A DNA stretch of 64,000 nucleotides from Paenibacillus sp. URB8-2 (GTDB lineage: Bacteria > Bacillota > Bacilli > Paenibacillales > Paenibacillaceae). The stretch spans positions 310,001 to 374,000 of the forward strand of contig NZ_AP023239.1 in assembly GCF_013393385.1 (NCBI RefSeq), in the 5' to 3' direction. The notes under the pieces are model-generated. The model did not search any database. It worked only from the letters and a program-made list of their open reading frames with translations, and had not been told where the DNA came from. The position numbers were made by a program, and so were the translations under genes. The first letter of the stretch is position 1; each line of letters begins with the position of its first letter. Of the stretch, positions 51,748 to 61,150 are shown one piece after another.

Positions 51748-52956
51748 TTGAGATATTTTGAACATTTGACACCGGATCAGGAAAAAATGCTTTTCTACTC
51801 ACCGCCCGTTTGTTTTGATCACACTACCGATAAAGCCCTGCTGGCCTATGCCGTTGGCGCCGCTCTGTACATGCCGGCTACCCGCCCGAATGCGGCCGAG
51901 GATATATGGAAGCTGAGAAAGGGCGGTCTGGTCACCGTCATTATGGATTTGGAGGATGCGATTGGGGACGGAGAGGTGGAGCAGGCCGAAGAGATGGTCG
52001 TCCGGCATCTTTCTGTGTTGGCCGAGCTCGCGGAGAAGTCGGAAGAAGAGCGATGCAGCATTCCGCTGCTGTTCATCCGGGTGCGGAGTCCTCTCCAGCT
52101 GCGCCGGCTGATTTTCCGACTGGACTCCCTGATCCTGTTGGTGACCGGCTTTGTTTTTCCAAAGTTTACGGCGGAGAACGGCGGCGACTACTTCGAGGCA
52201 CTTGCCGATTACAACCGGTCGCGCAGAGTCGGCGCTCCTCCACTGTACGGTATGCCTATTTTGGAGAGCGCTTCGATCATTTACCGGGAAAGCCGGCTGG
52301 ACAACCTTCTGTCGATCCGGCAACTGCTCTACGGCTACCGGGATTACGTGCTGAATGTCAGAATCGGCGCAACTGATTTTTCCAGCGCATTCGGTCTTCG
52401 CCGCAGCTCCGACATCAGCATTTACGAGCTTGCGCCGATCCGCGACTGCATCGCCGATATTATCAATGTGTTTGGACGGATGGAGGACGGCTACGTGATT
52501 TCCGGGCCTGTCTGGGAATATTTTGCGAACAAGGGACACCGGGTGCTGCGCCCTCAGCTGAGGCAATCTCCCTTCGAGGAGGCATTCGGCCGGAGCGGCC
52601 GCAAAATGCGCAACCGCTATATCTCCAAGGCGCTGGACGGATTGATCCGGGAGGTGCTCCTCGACAAGGAGAACGGCATCGTCGGCAAAACGGTGATCCA
52701 TCCCTCCCACCTGAGACCCGTGCAGGCACTGTACACGGTCATGCATGAAGAATATGTGGATGCAATGGGCATTGTGGAGAGCAGTGACGGGCTGCGGGGC
52801 GTATTCAAGAGCGAGTACACCAACAAAATGAATGAAATCAAGCCGCATCTGAACTGGGCGAAGCGGATACTGATACGATCTCAAATATACGGGGTGTTGC
52901 ATGAAGAACAGCATTTTGTCGGACTACTGCCCGAACACGAATATGCACACGTTTAA
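51748..52956 (+). CDS. HpcH/HpaI aldolase/citrate lyase family protein of the Ter module
   Basis: 402 aa, longer than simple CitE proteins. ALYMPATRPNAAEDIWKLRKGGLVTVIMDLEDAIGDGEV holds the metal-binding acidic site after strand 2, PLLFIRVRS and the later GMPILESA and IGATDFSSAFGLRRS complete the TIM barrel. In published comparative work on Ter systems (Anantharaman, Iyer and Aravind) such C-C lyases stand with PRTase, HAD and ATP-grasp genes in a predicted nucleoside-like metabolite pathway. GGAGGG precedes the TTG start. First of six closely packed genes. Confidence 0.85.
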   Translation: MRYFEHLTPDQEKMLFYSPPVCFDHTTDKALLAYAVGAALYMPATRPNAAEDIWKLRKGGLVTVIMDLEDAIGDGEVEQAEEMVVRHLSVLAELAEKSEEERCSIPLLFIRVRSPLQLRRLIFRLDSLILLVTGFVFPKFTAENGGDYFEALADYNRSRRVGAPPLYGMPILESASIIYRESRLDNLLSIRQLLYGYRDYVLNVRIGATDFSSAFGLRRSSDISIYELAPIRDCIADIINVFGRMEDGYVISGPVWEYFANKGHRVLRPQLRQSPFEEAFGRSGRKMRNRYISKALDGLIREVLLDKENGIVGKTVIHPSHLRPVQALYTVMHEEYVDAMGIVESSDGLRGVFKSEYTNKMNEIKPHLNWAKRILIRSQIYGVLHEEQHFVGLLPEHEYAHV

Positions 52957-54409
52957 TATCGTCGACCAATTGTCTGTCAAGGTAACCGAAACCGCCAACC
53001 CGTTCCGCCTCCCTGTTTCTACGCTCTTCTCCATGGCCGCCCGAATCAACAAAAAGCGTTCGTTTCTGTTCGTCAGCAAGGTGCTGGGCAAGCACATTCC
53101 CGTGAACCCTTATACGCCGCTGCTGACCGGCGCGGCGCTCGGACTGCTGTTGTACCGCGAGCAGCTGCGGGCGGCCGGCGCGGAGTCCGATTGCTGCACG
53201 GCCGGAACGGCCGGGGCAATAACGGAAGAGGCGGTGGCCGGCATTGAAGAAGCGGCCGGTACGGCGGCGGAGCAGGCCGAGCTGCTGCTTGACCGGGCGG
53301 TGCGCGGACTGATGCATCCGGCCTATGCGGAAGAGGCTTACCGCGAACTCATCGCCGCCAGGCTGGTGCTGCCGAGGCCCGCGCTGTTTATCGGCTTTGC
53401 CGAGACGGCGACGGCGCTCGGCCACAGCATGTACCGGCTGTTTGACGGCGGGGCCGCTTATATTCATACGACGCGCGAGGATATCCCGGATTTGCAGCCT
53501 TTCATCAGCTTCGAGGAGGAGCATTCGCATGCCGTCGACCATCTCTGTTACGCGCTGGAACCGTCTTTATTGTCCGGCAGCGAGCCGGTCATTCTCGTCG
53601 ATGATGAAATTACGACCGGCAATACCGTCATCAATATCATCCGCGATATCCAGTCCAAGTTTCCAAGGAAGGAATATGTGGTTGCTTCAATACTTGACTG
53701 GAGAACCGGCCGGAATCTTCAGACTTACGGGGAACTGGAGAAGGAACTGGACATTAGAATCACATCCTTGTGCCTGCTTCAGGGAAGCATCGAAGTAAGC
53801 GGCGCGCCGCTGCTTGAATCGGCGGAAGGCCGGGCTCCGGCAGCCGATGTGGAACGGGTGTCCTCTGTCAGAATCTATACGGCTGACGGGATGGAGCGGC
53901 TTCCCGTCTGTTCGATTGATTCGCTGCGTGAAATCAATGCCGCGCCGTATATCCGCAGCTCCGGCCGATTCGGCATCCGGACGCAAGACAATGCGGAGCT
54001 TGACCGAGCCGCCGCGGGTATTGCTCGGAAGCTGCGGGCGATGCGCGGAGGAGGCGCGTCACTGGTTCTGGGCGTGGGCGAATTTATGTATCTGCCGATG
54101 CGGGTGGCCGCCGAAATGGGCGAAGATGTCTTCTACCAGTCGACGACCCGCAGTCCGATTCATCCGGGTTCCGCCCCGGATTACGGCGTGCGCAGCGCAG
54201 CGGCCTATCCTTCTGCAGGCGATCCGGGCATTACGAATTATATTTACAATGTTGCTCCCGGGCAGTACGACGACATTTTTGTACTGCTGGAACGGGAGGT
54301 GCCCGCCTCGCGCATACAGCCGATGCTGGATGTACTGGACAAGCTCGCCGGGCGCAGGGTTCATTTGATTGTGCTGTCCGGCGAAGGAGAGGAGGGGGCG
54401 GAGGAATGA
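52901..54409 (+). CDS. Phosphoribosyltransferase-domain protein of the Ter module
   Basis: 502 aa. A PRTase domain in the N-terminal half with the PRPP loop ILVDDEITTGNTVINII (about residues 227-243), and a C-terminal domain (about 325-500) of the TRSP type with GASLVLGVGEFMYLPMRVA. The first part has an Ala/Glu-rich variable insert (about 90-130). Predicted to move a phosphoribosyl group in the Ter metabolite pathway. ATG 52901 overlaps the preceding gene by 56 bases and has GGGGTG; ATG 52943 is the alternative. Its stop overlaps the next gene by four bases. Confidence 0.82.
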   Translation: MKNSILSDYCPNTNMHTFNIVDQLSVKVTETANPFRLPVSTLFSMAARINKKRSFLFVSKVLGKHIPVNPYTPLLTGAALGLLLYREQLRAAGAESDCCTAGTAGAITEEAVAGIEEAAGTAAEQAELLLDRAVRGLMHPAYAEEAYRELIAARLVLPRPALFIGFAETATALGHSMYRLFDGGAAYIHTTREDIPDLQPFISFEEEHSHAVDHLCYALEPSLLSGSEPVILVDDEITTGNTVINIIRDIQSKFPRKEYVVASILDWRTGRNLQTYGELEKELDIRITSLCLLQGSIEVSGAPLLESAEGRAPAADVERVSSVRIYTADGMERLPVCSIDSLREINAAPYIRSSGRFGIRTQDNAELDRAAAGIARKLRAMRGGGASLVLGVGEFMYLPMRVAAEMGEDVFYQSTTRSPIHPGSAPDYGVRSAAAYPSAGDPGITNYIYNVAPGQYDDIFVLLEREVPASRIQPMLDVLDKLAGRRVHLIVLSGEGEEGAEE

Positions 54410-55557
54410 GGGAACTCGGGATGCAGCGATGGATGGACAAAAAAATAGCTCCGCCCGTCCCCCTGGGCAGTTATGCGCAGGAGGACGTCACTTTCCTGCT
54501 GAAGGACCTCGGCGGCGTTGCTCTGGAACAGGGGACGGAGGAGCGGGAAACCGCCATTCAATCCGGCGTCCACTATTCGGAGATGCTTCCGGCCGAGTAC
54601 CGGCCGACAGACCGGTACGTCGATCTGTTCCGGGATACGCTGTGCCGGTCAGCGGGCAAGGTGGCACAATCTGTCGCCGCCGTATCCGAGCTGATCTGGG
54701 CGCGCAAAGGCCATGAAGCTGTGCTGGTCTCGCTCGCCCGCGCGGGCACGCCGGTCGGCGTGCTGATCAAGAGGTATATCAGGGAGATGTACGGAGCGGA
54801 TCTCCCGCACTACAGCATTTCCATCATCCGGGGCAAAGGGATTGATGACAATGCGGTGCTGTATATACTCCAGCGCCACGGAGCGGACGCAAAGCTCCAG
54901 TTCATCGACGGCTGGACGGGAAAAGGTGCGATCCGGCAGGTGCTGATCGAAGCGTGCGAGAGCTTCGGCGTGAAGTACGGCGTCCGGTTGGACGACGATC
55001 TGGCGGTACTGGCCGATCCCGGCCGCTGCACGGCGACATTCGGCACAAGGGAGGATTATCTGATCCCGAGCGCCTGCCTGAATTCCACCGTTTCCGGACT
55101 GATGAGCCGGACCGTGCTGCGGGATGATCTGATCGGCCCGGAAGACTTTCACGGCGCCAAATTTTACAGGGAATGGCTGGATGAAGATGTATCCAATTTG
55201 TTCGTCGATACGGTCAGCTCCTGTTTCGCCTCCGCCGCAGAAGCAGGCCGCAGGTCCGCTGCGGAGATGCTGGCTTCGCCGCCGCCAGTGACCTGGCAGG
55301 GGCTGCGGGATATCCGCAGCATCCAGGAAACATACGGCATAGACGACATTAATCTGGTCAAGCCGGGAGTAGGCGAGACGACCCGGGTGCTGCTGCGCCG
55401 AATGCCGTGGAAAATTCTCGTGGACAGGGTAGATAATCCTAACCTGAGTCACATAATGCTGCTCGCGGAGGACCGCGGCGTTCCGGTGGAGATTTTCCCG
55501 GGTCTGTCCTATTCCTGCTGCGGCATCATCAAGCTGCTGAAGGGGGAGAGCGAATGA
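54406..55557 (+). CDS. StiP-like PRTase/PELOTA protein of the Ter module
   Basis: 383 aa, matching the family labelled cysteine protease StiP. SLARAGTPVGVLIKRYI and FIDGWTGKGAI look like a PRTase-type fold with a PRPP-like loop, while the last 80 residues (RVLLRRMPWKILVDRVDNPNLSHIMLLAEDRGVPVEIFPGLSYSCCGII) are a PELOTA-type RNA-binding domain. The protease label is historical; a nucleotide-transfer role fits the setting better. ATGA overlaps on both sides couple it to its neighbours. Confidence 0.82.
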   Translation: MRELGMQRWMDKKIAPPVPLGSYAQEDVTFLLKDLGGVALEQGTEERETAIQSGVHYSEMLPAEYRPTDRYVDLFRDTLCRSAGKVAQSVAAVSELIWARKGHEAVLVSLARAGTPVGVLIKRYIREMYGADLPHYSISIIRGKGIDDNAVLYILQRHGADAKLQFIDGWTGKGAIRQVLIEACESFGVKYGVRLDDDLAVLADPGRCTATFGTREDYLIPSACLNSTVSGLMSRTVLRDDLIGPEDFHGAKFYREWLDEDVSNLFVDTVSSCFASAAEAGRRSAAEMLASPPPVTWQGLRDIRSIQETYGIDDINLVKPGVGETTRVLLRRMPWKILVDRVDNPNLSHIMLLAEDRGVPVEIFPGLSYSCCGIIKLLKGESE

Positions 55558-56384
55558 TTTACGCAAGCGATCTGGACCGTACGCTAATCTACTCGCCGGC
55601 GGCGCTTGGCGTTCCGGAAGATACGCCCGGGCTCGTTCCGGCGGAGATCCGGGACGGCCGGGTCGTGTCCTATATTTCAAGGACGGCTCTTAAGGAGCTT
55701 ACGGCGCTGTCGCCTGACATCGTCTTTATGCCCGTAACGACACGGACCGTGGCTCAGTACCGGAGGATTGATTTGTTCCGGGAGACTGTGATTCCGGACT
55801 ACGCAGTCACCAGCAACGGCGGCAATATTCTGGTGAACGGAGCCGTCGATGAGGAATGGAGAAAGAGAATCGGTGAAAAGGTCTTGGCGGAATCCGCTCC
55901 CGAAGGCGATGTAAGATCGCTTGTGCTGGCAGCGCTTCGGGAAGAGTGGATCATCAGCGAGCGCTGGTGCGACGGACTGTTCTACACTTATGTCGTACAT
56001 CGTGATTTGATACCGATTGAGGTGGCGTTGGAGCTGTCGGAGAAGCTGTACGGACTCGGCTGGAGGGTTTCCCTGCAGGGCCGGAAGCTGTATGCCGTTC
56101 CGGCCGCCGTCAACAAGAGCGACGCTATCGCCCATGTCCGCCGAACGGTCCGAAGCGAGCCGATGGCGGCGTCGGGCGATTCGCTGCTGGACCGGTGCCT
56201 GCTGGACAGCGCCGACTATGCCATCGTTCCGCCGCACGGAGAAATCTACGCGCAGCGGGAGAACGGACCGGAGATGCCGTACCGGTTCACGGATTCGTCC
56301 GGCGTGTTCGCCGCCGATGAGATTTTGCGGTATGTAAGGGAAATATATCACCGATTATCGGCAACGGGAGTGGAGGCGCAGTGA
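55554..56384 (+). CDS. HAD family hydrolase of the Ter module
   Basis: 276 aa Cof-like HAD phosphatase. Motif I DLDRTL at residues 6-11, motif II VTTRT near 62, a cap domain in the middle, and GDSLLDRCLLDSADYAIVPPHGE as motif IV. Intact for phosphoester hydrolysis; probably removes a phosphate from an intermediate of the Ter pathway. Overlaps both neighbours by four bases. Confidence 0.87.
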   Translation: MIYASDLDRTLIYSPAALGVPEDTPGLVPAEIRDGRVVSYISRTALKELTALSPDIVFMPVTTRTVAQYRRIDLFRETVIPDYAVTSNGGNILVNGAVDEEWRKRIGEKVLAESAPEGDVRSLVLAALREEWIISERWCDGLFYTYVVHRDLIPIEVALELSEKLYGLGWRVSLQGRKLYAVPAAVNKSDAIAHVRRTVRSEPMAASGDSLLDRCLLDSADYAIVPPHGEIYAQRENGPEMPYRFTDSSGVFAADEILRYVREIYHRLSATGVEAQ

Positions 56385-57436
56385 AGAGTGTAAATGTTTA
56401 TTTCAACCGCTGGTTTTCGGTTGCCTACCACTATATGAACCTGATCCGCGGCAATGAGGACGGTATGCCTTTCCGAATTTTCGCGACTCATCCCGACATC
56501 CACCATATGTCACTGCAAGGGGCTGACGTGGCGGAGAAGGAGCCTGCGCTTACGGGCTTGCCGTATGTAGAGTTTTGCGTTGATTTCTGCCGCCGCCATG
56601 CCATCGATATCTTTATTCCCCGGCTTCATATGCTCGATATTTCACGTCATGCCCATCTGTTCGATGAGATCGGGACGAAAGTACTGGTGTGCCGGGATGC
56701 GGAGCTGCTGGAAAGCGTGATGATCAAGGACAGCTTTTATGAAAATGTGAGGGCCAAAGGCATTATGGCCATTCCCGACTATCATGTCGTCCGCAGCGCG
56801 GAAGACTTCGAGGCGGCTTACCGGGACTTTGCGGCAAAAGGGCATCGCGTCTGCTTCAAGCCGACCGAATCCGAAGGCGGGCTCGGCTTCCGCATCATTG
56901 ACAACAACCGCAGTCCGCTGCAGGAGCTGCTGGGCTACGTGACGCAGCTAATTTCGTTTGAGGAAGCGCGGCGCATTCTGGCGGAGGCCCGGACTTTCCC
57001 GGATCTGATGGTCATGGAGCTGCTGGAAGGCTATGAGTACAGCATCGACTGCCTGGCCGACGGGGAAGGAAGGCTGCTCGCCGCCGTTCCGCGCCGCAAG
57101 GCGGGCGGACGTCTGCGGCTGCTTGAGCGCCATGCCGGATTTATGGAGCTCGCGGCCAAGGTGGCTGAAACGTACAGGCTCCCTTACAATTTTAATATCC
57201 AGATGAAATACAACGGGGAGACGCCGAAGCTTCTGGAGATTAATCCCCGGATGTCGGGAGGGCTGCATATCTCCTGTCTGTCCGGCATCAACTTTCCTTA
57301 CCTGGCTGTCAAAAGCGCGCTCGGCGGCGAGGTGCCGCGGATGGAGCTTCAGCGCGACATTCTGGCGGCGCATATCGAACAGCCGGTCATCGTGACGGAA
57401 AAAGAGAATTCCGCCCCGCCGGATGTCGTTAATTGA
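56381..57436 (+). CDS. ATP-grasp enzyme of the Ter module
   Basis: 351 aa. Carbamoyl-phosphate-synthetase-like ATP-grasp: pre-ATP domain (1-110), KPTESEGGLGFRII (P-loop-like, about 163-176), LMVMELLEGYEYSID, and LEINPRMSGGLHISCLSGINFPYLAVK holding the metal-binding Glu and Asn. Ligates a carboxylate to an amine or similar using ATP, predicted in Ter systems to add an amino acid-like group to the nucleoside-like product. GTG start inside the HAD stop (GTGA). Confidence 0.87.
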   Translation: MKSVNVYFNRWFSVAYHYMNLIRGNEDGMPFRIFATHPDIHHMSLQGADVAEKEPALTGLPYVEFCVDFCRRHAIDIFIPRLHMLDISRHAHLFDEIGTKVLVCRDAELLESVMIKDSFYENVRAKGIMAIPDYHVVRSAEDFEAAYRDFAAKGHRVCFKPTESEGGLGFRIIDNNRSPLQELLGYVTQLISFEEARRILAEARTFPDLMVMELLEGYEYSIDCLADGEGRLLAAVPRRKAGGRLRLLERHAGFMELAAKVAETYRLPYNFNIQMKYNGETPKLLEINPRMSGGLHISCLSGINFPYLAVKSALGGEVPRMELQRDILAAHIEQPVIVTEKENSAPPDVVN

Positions 57437-57500
57437 CAAAAGCGGATGGAAAGTGTTACTTTTCTTCCAAGAGACAGGCTGTCAGTTATAGGAATATGCT

Positions 57501-58268
57501 GTGCAAGAGGTGAGTGCTATCCAACATAAAGCGAAAGTATTGGTATACGCGGGCATCGGTTACGCCGCGGCGGTGGTGACCAGCGCCGTGCTGCCGGAAA
57601 TGCTGTCCTTGCTGCTCCCCGCAGCGGGTGCGGCTTTCGGACTAATCGGCGGAAGGAGCCGGAGAAGCAACCTGCCCGGCGAGGCGCTCCCGGCGGGAGC
57701 CGAACCGTCCCCGGCAGCGCATCCGCTCCGGCCGGCGGCTTCCGCTGCCGGCACCCCGGCCGACGCGCGGGCGGCACAGGCCGGCATATCCGGCGCTCCG
57801 GCTTACCGGCCCGGGGCTCCGGCCGGTGAAGCGGCCGGCGGCAGGGGAGAACCGGCGGCTTCGAGTGTGCCGGAATTTGCACCTGTGGTCGAGTACCTGA
57901 GCATCCTGGAGGATATGATTATCTCCGAAGGGCAGAAGAATACGCTCGATAACGAAATCGTGGAGAAGTCGCTGGCGCTGTTCGCCCGGCTTCAGCGCGT
58001 CATTCCGCTGCTGCAGGAGCTGGGCAACGGCGAGATCAACCATACCGTTCGCCGCCTTATTTTGAAGGACCTGAACGGTGTGATCAACCCGTTCCTGCGG
58101 CTCAGCGGCGAGGCGAAGACCCGAAACCGGCGGACGCTGCTGAACGGTCTGAAGGATATCGATTCCAAAATTTCCGAGATTGCCTCTACGATTGAGCACA
58201 AGGACCTGCTGGAATTGCAAAGTAAAGCGGAGCTGATTCATCAACGCTACAACAGCGCCGAATTATAG
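57501..58268 (+). CDS. XpaC-like membrane protein paired with TelA
   Basis: 255 aa. One or two hydrophobic segments at residues 12-50, then about 75 residues very rich in Ala, Pro and Gly (about 52-125), then a helical domain (VVEYLSILEDMIISEGQKNTLDNEIVEKSLALFARL...). The helical part resembles XpaC, which stands before the TelA homologue YaaN in B. subtilis. Function unknown; probably a membrane partner of TelA. The GTG at 57501 has no clear ribosome site, so the N-terminus is doubtful. Confidence 0.7.
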   Translation: MQEVSAIQHKAKVLVYAGIGYAAAVVTSAVLPEMLSLLLPAAGAAFGLIGGRSRRSNLPGEALPAGAEPSPAAHPLRPAASAAGTPADARAAQAGISGAPAYRPGAPAGEAAGGRGEPAASSVPEFAPVVEYLSILEDMIISEGQKNTLDNEIVEKSLALFARLQRVIPLLQELGNGEINHTVRRLILKDLNGVINPFLRLSGEAKTRNRRTLLNGLKDIDSKISEIASTIEHKDLLELQSKAELIHQRYNSAEL

Positions 58269-58279
58269 GAGGGAAGACC

Positions 58280-59380
58280 ATGTCTACGCCGATTATTCCA
58301 CTGAAAAAAGAAGATGAAGACAAGGTTGTTCAGGAAGCCTCACAGCTGATCGAGAAGGTTGCCAAGACCGATACCGTGGCGCTGGACACCCTGATGGACG
58401 ATATCGGCAAGCTTGGGGTGAAGACGCAGGAGAAGGCGGGACAGACGCTGAAGCTGCTGGACCGCCCGGTGAACGAACTGATGAGTGGCAAGCGCAGCGA
58501 AGTGTCGAACATGATTTTGAAACTGCGGGGCGAATGCGAAGAGCTTCAGCAGAGTAAAAATGTAAGCTTTTTCGGCAAAATGCTGCGCAAGAGCCCGCTC
58601 AAAAACTATGTCTACAAATACCAGTCCGTCCGCACGAATATCGATGGAATCATTACGGGCCTTCGGGACGGCAGAGACACGCTGGAAGAGAGCATTGTCA
58701 ACATGCGCCAGCTCAAGCGCACCTCCATGGAGGAGATCTATAACCTGCAGACCAAAATCGCCTTCGGCAACAGGCTGAAAGAGCTGTTCGAATCGGAAAT
58801 CGCCAAGCCGGAGAACGAGTACCGCAAGACTTATCTGGAACGCGGCCTTCGCAAGGTGGTTACCCGCATCCAGTCGATGACCGAGATGATTATGCTGTAC
58901 AATCAAGCGATTGCCGCGACGGATATCATCAACGACAACAACGACAAGCTGATCGACTCCGTGAACAACGCGATCGACAAAACGTCCAACCTGATTACCG
59001 TGTCCGCGATGATTGCGATGTCCCTGGCCGATCAGGAAAATGTCATCTCCGCCGTGGAGGCGACGAACAAGACGATTGAAGACCAGTTCAAGGAAAATGC
59101 GCGCCTGCTGCGCACAACGACGGAGAAGACGAGCGAGCTGCTGGCCAAGCCGTCCATGTCCATGGAGGCCGTCAACCAGGCGATCGGCGATCTGATGTCC
59201 GCCCTCGATACGTCGGAGCAGTCCAACCGCCGGATCATCGAGAGCTGTCAGGATTATACGAACAAAATGACAGCGATCAATACGCAGCTTGGCAACCGCT
59301 TGGGCCAGAATGAAGCGGGCCGCTCCCAGGCGCTGAAACAGGCCGCGGCGGATGACGGGCTGAGCAGCTTTTTAAACTAA
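58280..59380 (+). CDS. telA: TelA family toxic anion resistance protein
   Basis: 366 aa, the usual TelA length, almost wholly helical. NVSFFGKMLRKSPLKNYVYKYQSVRTNIDGII, RQLKRTSMEEIYNLQTKIAFG and NDNNDKLIDSVNNAIDKTSNLITVSAMIAMSLADQENVI are conserved TelA blocks. Linked to tellurite, nisin and other envelope stress tolerance, mechanism unknown. GGAGG precedes the ATG by seven bases. Last gene of the Ter operon; a terminator follows. Confidence 0.95.
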   Translation: MSTPIIPLKKEDEDKVVQEASQLIEKVAKTDTVALDTLMDDIGKLGVKTQEKAGQTLKLLDRPVNELMSGKRSEVSNMILKLRGECEELQQSKNVSFFGKMLRKSPLKNYVYKYQSVRTNIDGIITGLRDGRDTLEESIVNMRQLKRTSMEEIYNLQTKIAFGNRLKELFESEIAKPENEYRKTYLERGLRKVVTRIQSMTEMIMLYNQAIAATDIINDNNDKLIDSVNNAIDKTSNLITVSAMIAMSLADQENVISAVEATNKTIEDQFKENARLLRTTTEKTSELLAKPSMSMEAVNQAIGDLMSALDTSEQSNRRIIESCQDYTNKMTAINTQLGNRLGQNEAGRSQALKQAAADDGLSSFLN

Positions 59381-59410
59381 GAATTAATTATTCTACAACA
59401 AACAGATGTG

Positions 59411-59441
59411 AGACCTGACCATGTATCCGGCAGGTCTTTTT
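59411..59441 (+). terminator. Terminator of the Ter operon
   Basis: AGACCTG pairs with CAGGTCT over ACCATGTATCCGG, followed by five Ts. Confidence 0.88.
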
Positions 59442-59519
59442 GCTGTGCTGCAATCATAATCCTTCTCCCATGCACATACATTGCCACAAGGCGCGGCAAT
59501 GCGGGGAGGAGGGAATAAC

Positions 59520-59612
59520 GTGATCCTGGGCTGCCTGATTCTCGTGCTTCTTGTGGTGGCCAGCAGCGAGAAGGCGGATGGGATCGCCGAATTGAACGAC
59601 GACGATCCCTGA
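59520..59612 (+). CDS. 30-aa single-span membrane peptide
   Basis: GTG start with GGAGGAGGGAATAAC just upstream, then MILGCLILVLLVVASSEKADGIAE and an acidic end NDDDP. Residues 2-15 are hydrophobic enough for a membrane helix; the C-terminal half is polar. The size and layout are like the tiny spore or membrane peptides of Bacilli. Supported by the strong ribosome site and the clear protein pattern only; its function is unknown. Confidence 0.6.
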   Translation: MILGCLILVLLVVASSEKADGIAELNDDDP

Positions 59613-59741
59613 TCCAAGGGATGATCCGGCAATCTCCGGGGTTTGTTGTTTCAAGCGTTTTCTTGCGGTTTATTGGGTATAATAAGCCACAGCTCGTATT
59701 ATCCCGAGGCTGCTGAAAATACGACAACCCACGGAGGATCT

Positions 59742-60530
59742 ATGGAAAACGAAGCACTGTTGAAAGTCGAGCAATTGGCGCTGAAGAAGCAAAAAGTGTA
59801 CCACAACAGTATATTCCGCTACATTGCCCGCGCCATGCTGGCCAGTATGTTTATCGGATTCGGCGTTATCGTAGCCTTCAAAACCGGCAACTTTTTTTAC
59901 ATGGAGCATTCTCCGATGACCTATCCTATGGCCGCTATTACTTTCGGAGCAGCCATCATCCTCATTTCCTACGGAGGGGGCGACCTGTTTACGGGAGATA
60001 CGTTCTATTACACCTATGCGGCGCTGCGCAAGAAAATGCAGTGGACGGATGTCGCGCGGATGTGGGTGTGGAGCTATATCGGCAACATTTTGGGCGCAAC
60101 GGCATTCGCCCTGCTCATTTATTTGACGGGTTTATTCTATGATGCGAATGTAAACGGCTTTTTGCTAAATGTCGTTGAGCATAAAATGGCAGCGCCTGCA
60201 GCGCAGTTATTCTGGCGGGCGATTCTTTGTAACTGGCTCGTCTGTCTGGCTTTCTTTGTGCCGATGTCGCTCAAAGCCGACGGCGCCAAGCTCTTTTGTA
60301 TGGTGCTGTTCGTATTCTGTTTCTTCATTTCCGGCTATGAACATAGCATTGCCAATATGTGCACCTTCGCGATTGCGCTTGTGCTGAACCACCCAGGAAC
60401 GATCTCATGGGGCGGTGTTGTGCATAACTTGGTTCCGGTCACCTTCGGCAATTTGATCGGCGGCGGGGTGCTGATGGGCGTCATGTACTACTATGTGAAC
60501 AAGCCTTTCCTGGATCAGGACAGCCATTAA
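59742..60530 (+). CDS. Formate/nitrite transporter family protein
   Basis: 262 aa, six membrane helices, FNT family. The phrases ARAMLASMFIGFGVIVAFKTG, GGGDLFTGDTFYYTYAALRKK (usual GAELFTGN loop in altered form), NWLVCLAFFVPMSLKADGAKL and ISGYEHSIANM with the central His are family marks. The channel carries small monovalent anions such as nitrite or formate. GGAGG precedes ATG 59742, and a TATAAT stands at 59678-59683 without a good -35. Confidence 0.9.
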   Translation: MENEALLKVEQLALKKQKVYHNSIFRYIARAMLASMFIGFGVIVAFKTGNFFYMEHSPMTYPMAAITFGAAIILISYGGGDLFTGDTFYYTYAALRKKMQWTDVARMWVWSYIGNILGATAFALLIYLTGLFYDANVNGFLLNVVEHKMAAPAAQLFWRAILCNWLVCLAFFVPMSLKADGAKLFCMVLFVFCFFISGYEHSIANMCTFAIALVLNHPGTISWGGVVHNLVPVTFGNLIGGGVLMGVMYYYVNKPFLDQDSH

Positions 60531-60573
60531 ACGGCGGCGGACCGGTTTTGCGGCGCAGTCCATTCAAAGGCAA

Positions 60574-60618
60574 AGAAAGACCTCCATTCTGCACAAGGCA
60601 GGATTGGAGGTCTTTCTT
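60574..60618. terminator. Bidirectional terminator
   Basis: AAAGAAAGACCTCC and GGAGGTCTTTCTT form a stem flanked by A- and T-rich runs, between the converging FNT and rhodanese genes. Confidence 0.8.
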
Positions 60619-61085
60619 CACTCGCCGTCTTGCAGCGGCATCGGCGGCATTTGCCAGTAGAGCGGCGCTTCCTCGCGAAGAGTCCCTTCCAGCGGTCCGC
60701 CTTCCCGCCGCCAATATTCGATGCCGCCGAGCATTTCTTTGACCGGGTAGCCCTGTGCGGCCAGCCGGGCAGCGGCTTTGGTCGCTCCGTTGCAGGCTGG
60801 ACCCCAGCAGTACACAACCAGCGACCGGTCCCGCGGCAGCTCCGGAGCACCGCTGCGGCCAAGATATCCGGAGGGCAGAGAGACGGCGCCGGGCAGATGC
60901 GCCTCTTCATAGGAACGGGCATCGCGGACATCAACCAGAATAAAGTTCGGCAACCCTTCGCGCAGATCATAGGCGATGTCGGCCACATCGGTTTCGAACC
61001 TTCCCTTTGCGGCGAAATAGGCTGCGGCTTCGGCCGGGGAAGCGGGCGGAACGGACAACACCTGTGATTTCGGCTGGATCTTCAT
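60618..61085 (-). CDS. Rhodanese-like sulfurtransferase
   Basis: 155 aa. A single rhodanese domain with NFILVDVRDARSYEEAHLPGAVSLP and active-site Cys93 in VVYCWGPACNGATKAA. The active loop CWGPACNG resembles the group of rhodaneses often placed beside LysR regulators. GGAGG is eight bases before ATG 61085; an upstream start at 61175 would run across the operator region. Probably transfers sulfur or handles thiosulfate or cyanide in the cytoplasm. Divergent from the LysR gene, its likely regulator. Confidence 0.9.
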   Translation of the reverse strand: MKIQPKSQVLSVPPASPAEAAAYFAAKGRFETDVADIAYDLREGLPNFILVDVRDARSYEEAHLPGAVSLPSGYLGRSGAPELPRDRSLVVYCWGPACNGATKAAARLAAQGYPVKEMLGGIEYWRREGGPLEGTLREEAPLYWQMPPMPLQDGE

Positions 61086-61150
61086 GTTTACATCCTCCTT
61101 AAAGTCTACTGATGGCTCTTTCCTCCATTTTAACTTGAATAAATCATTAC

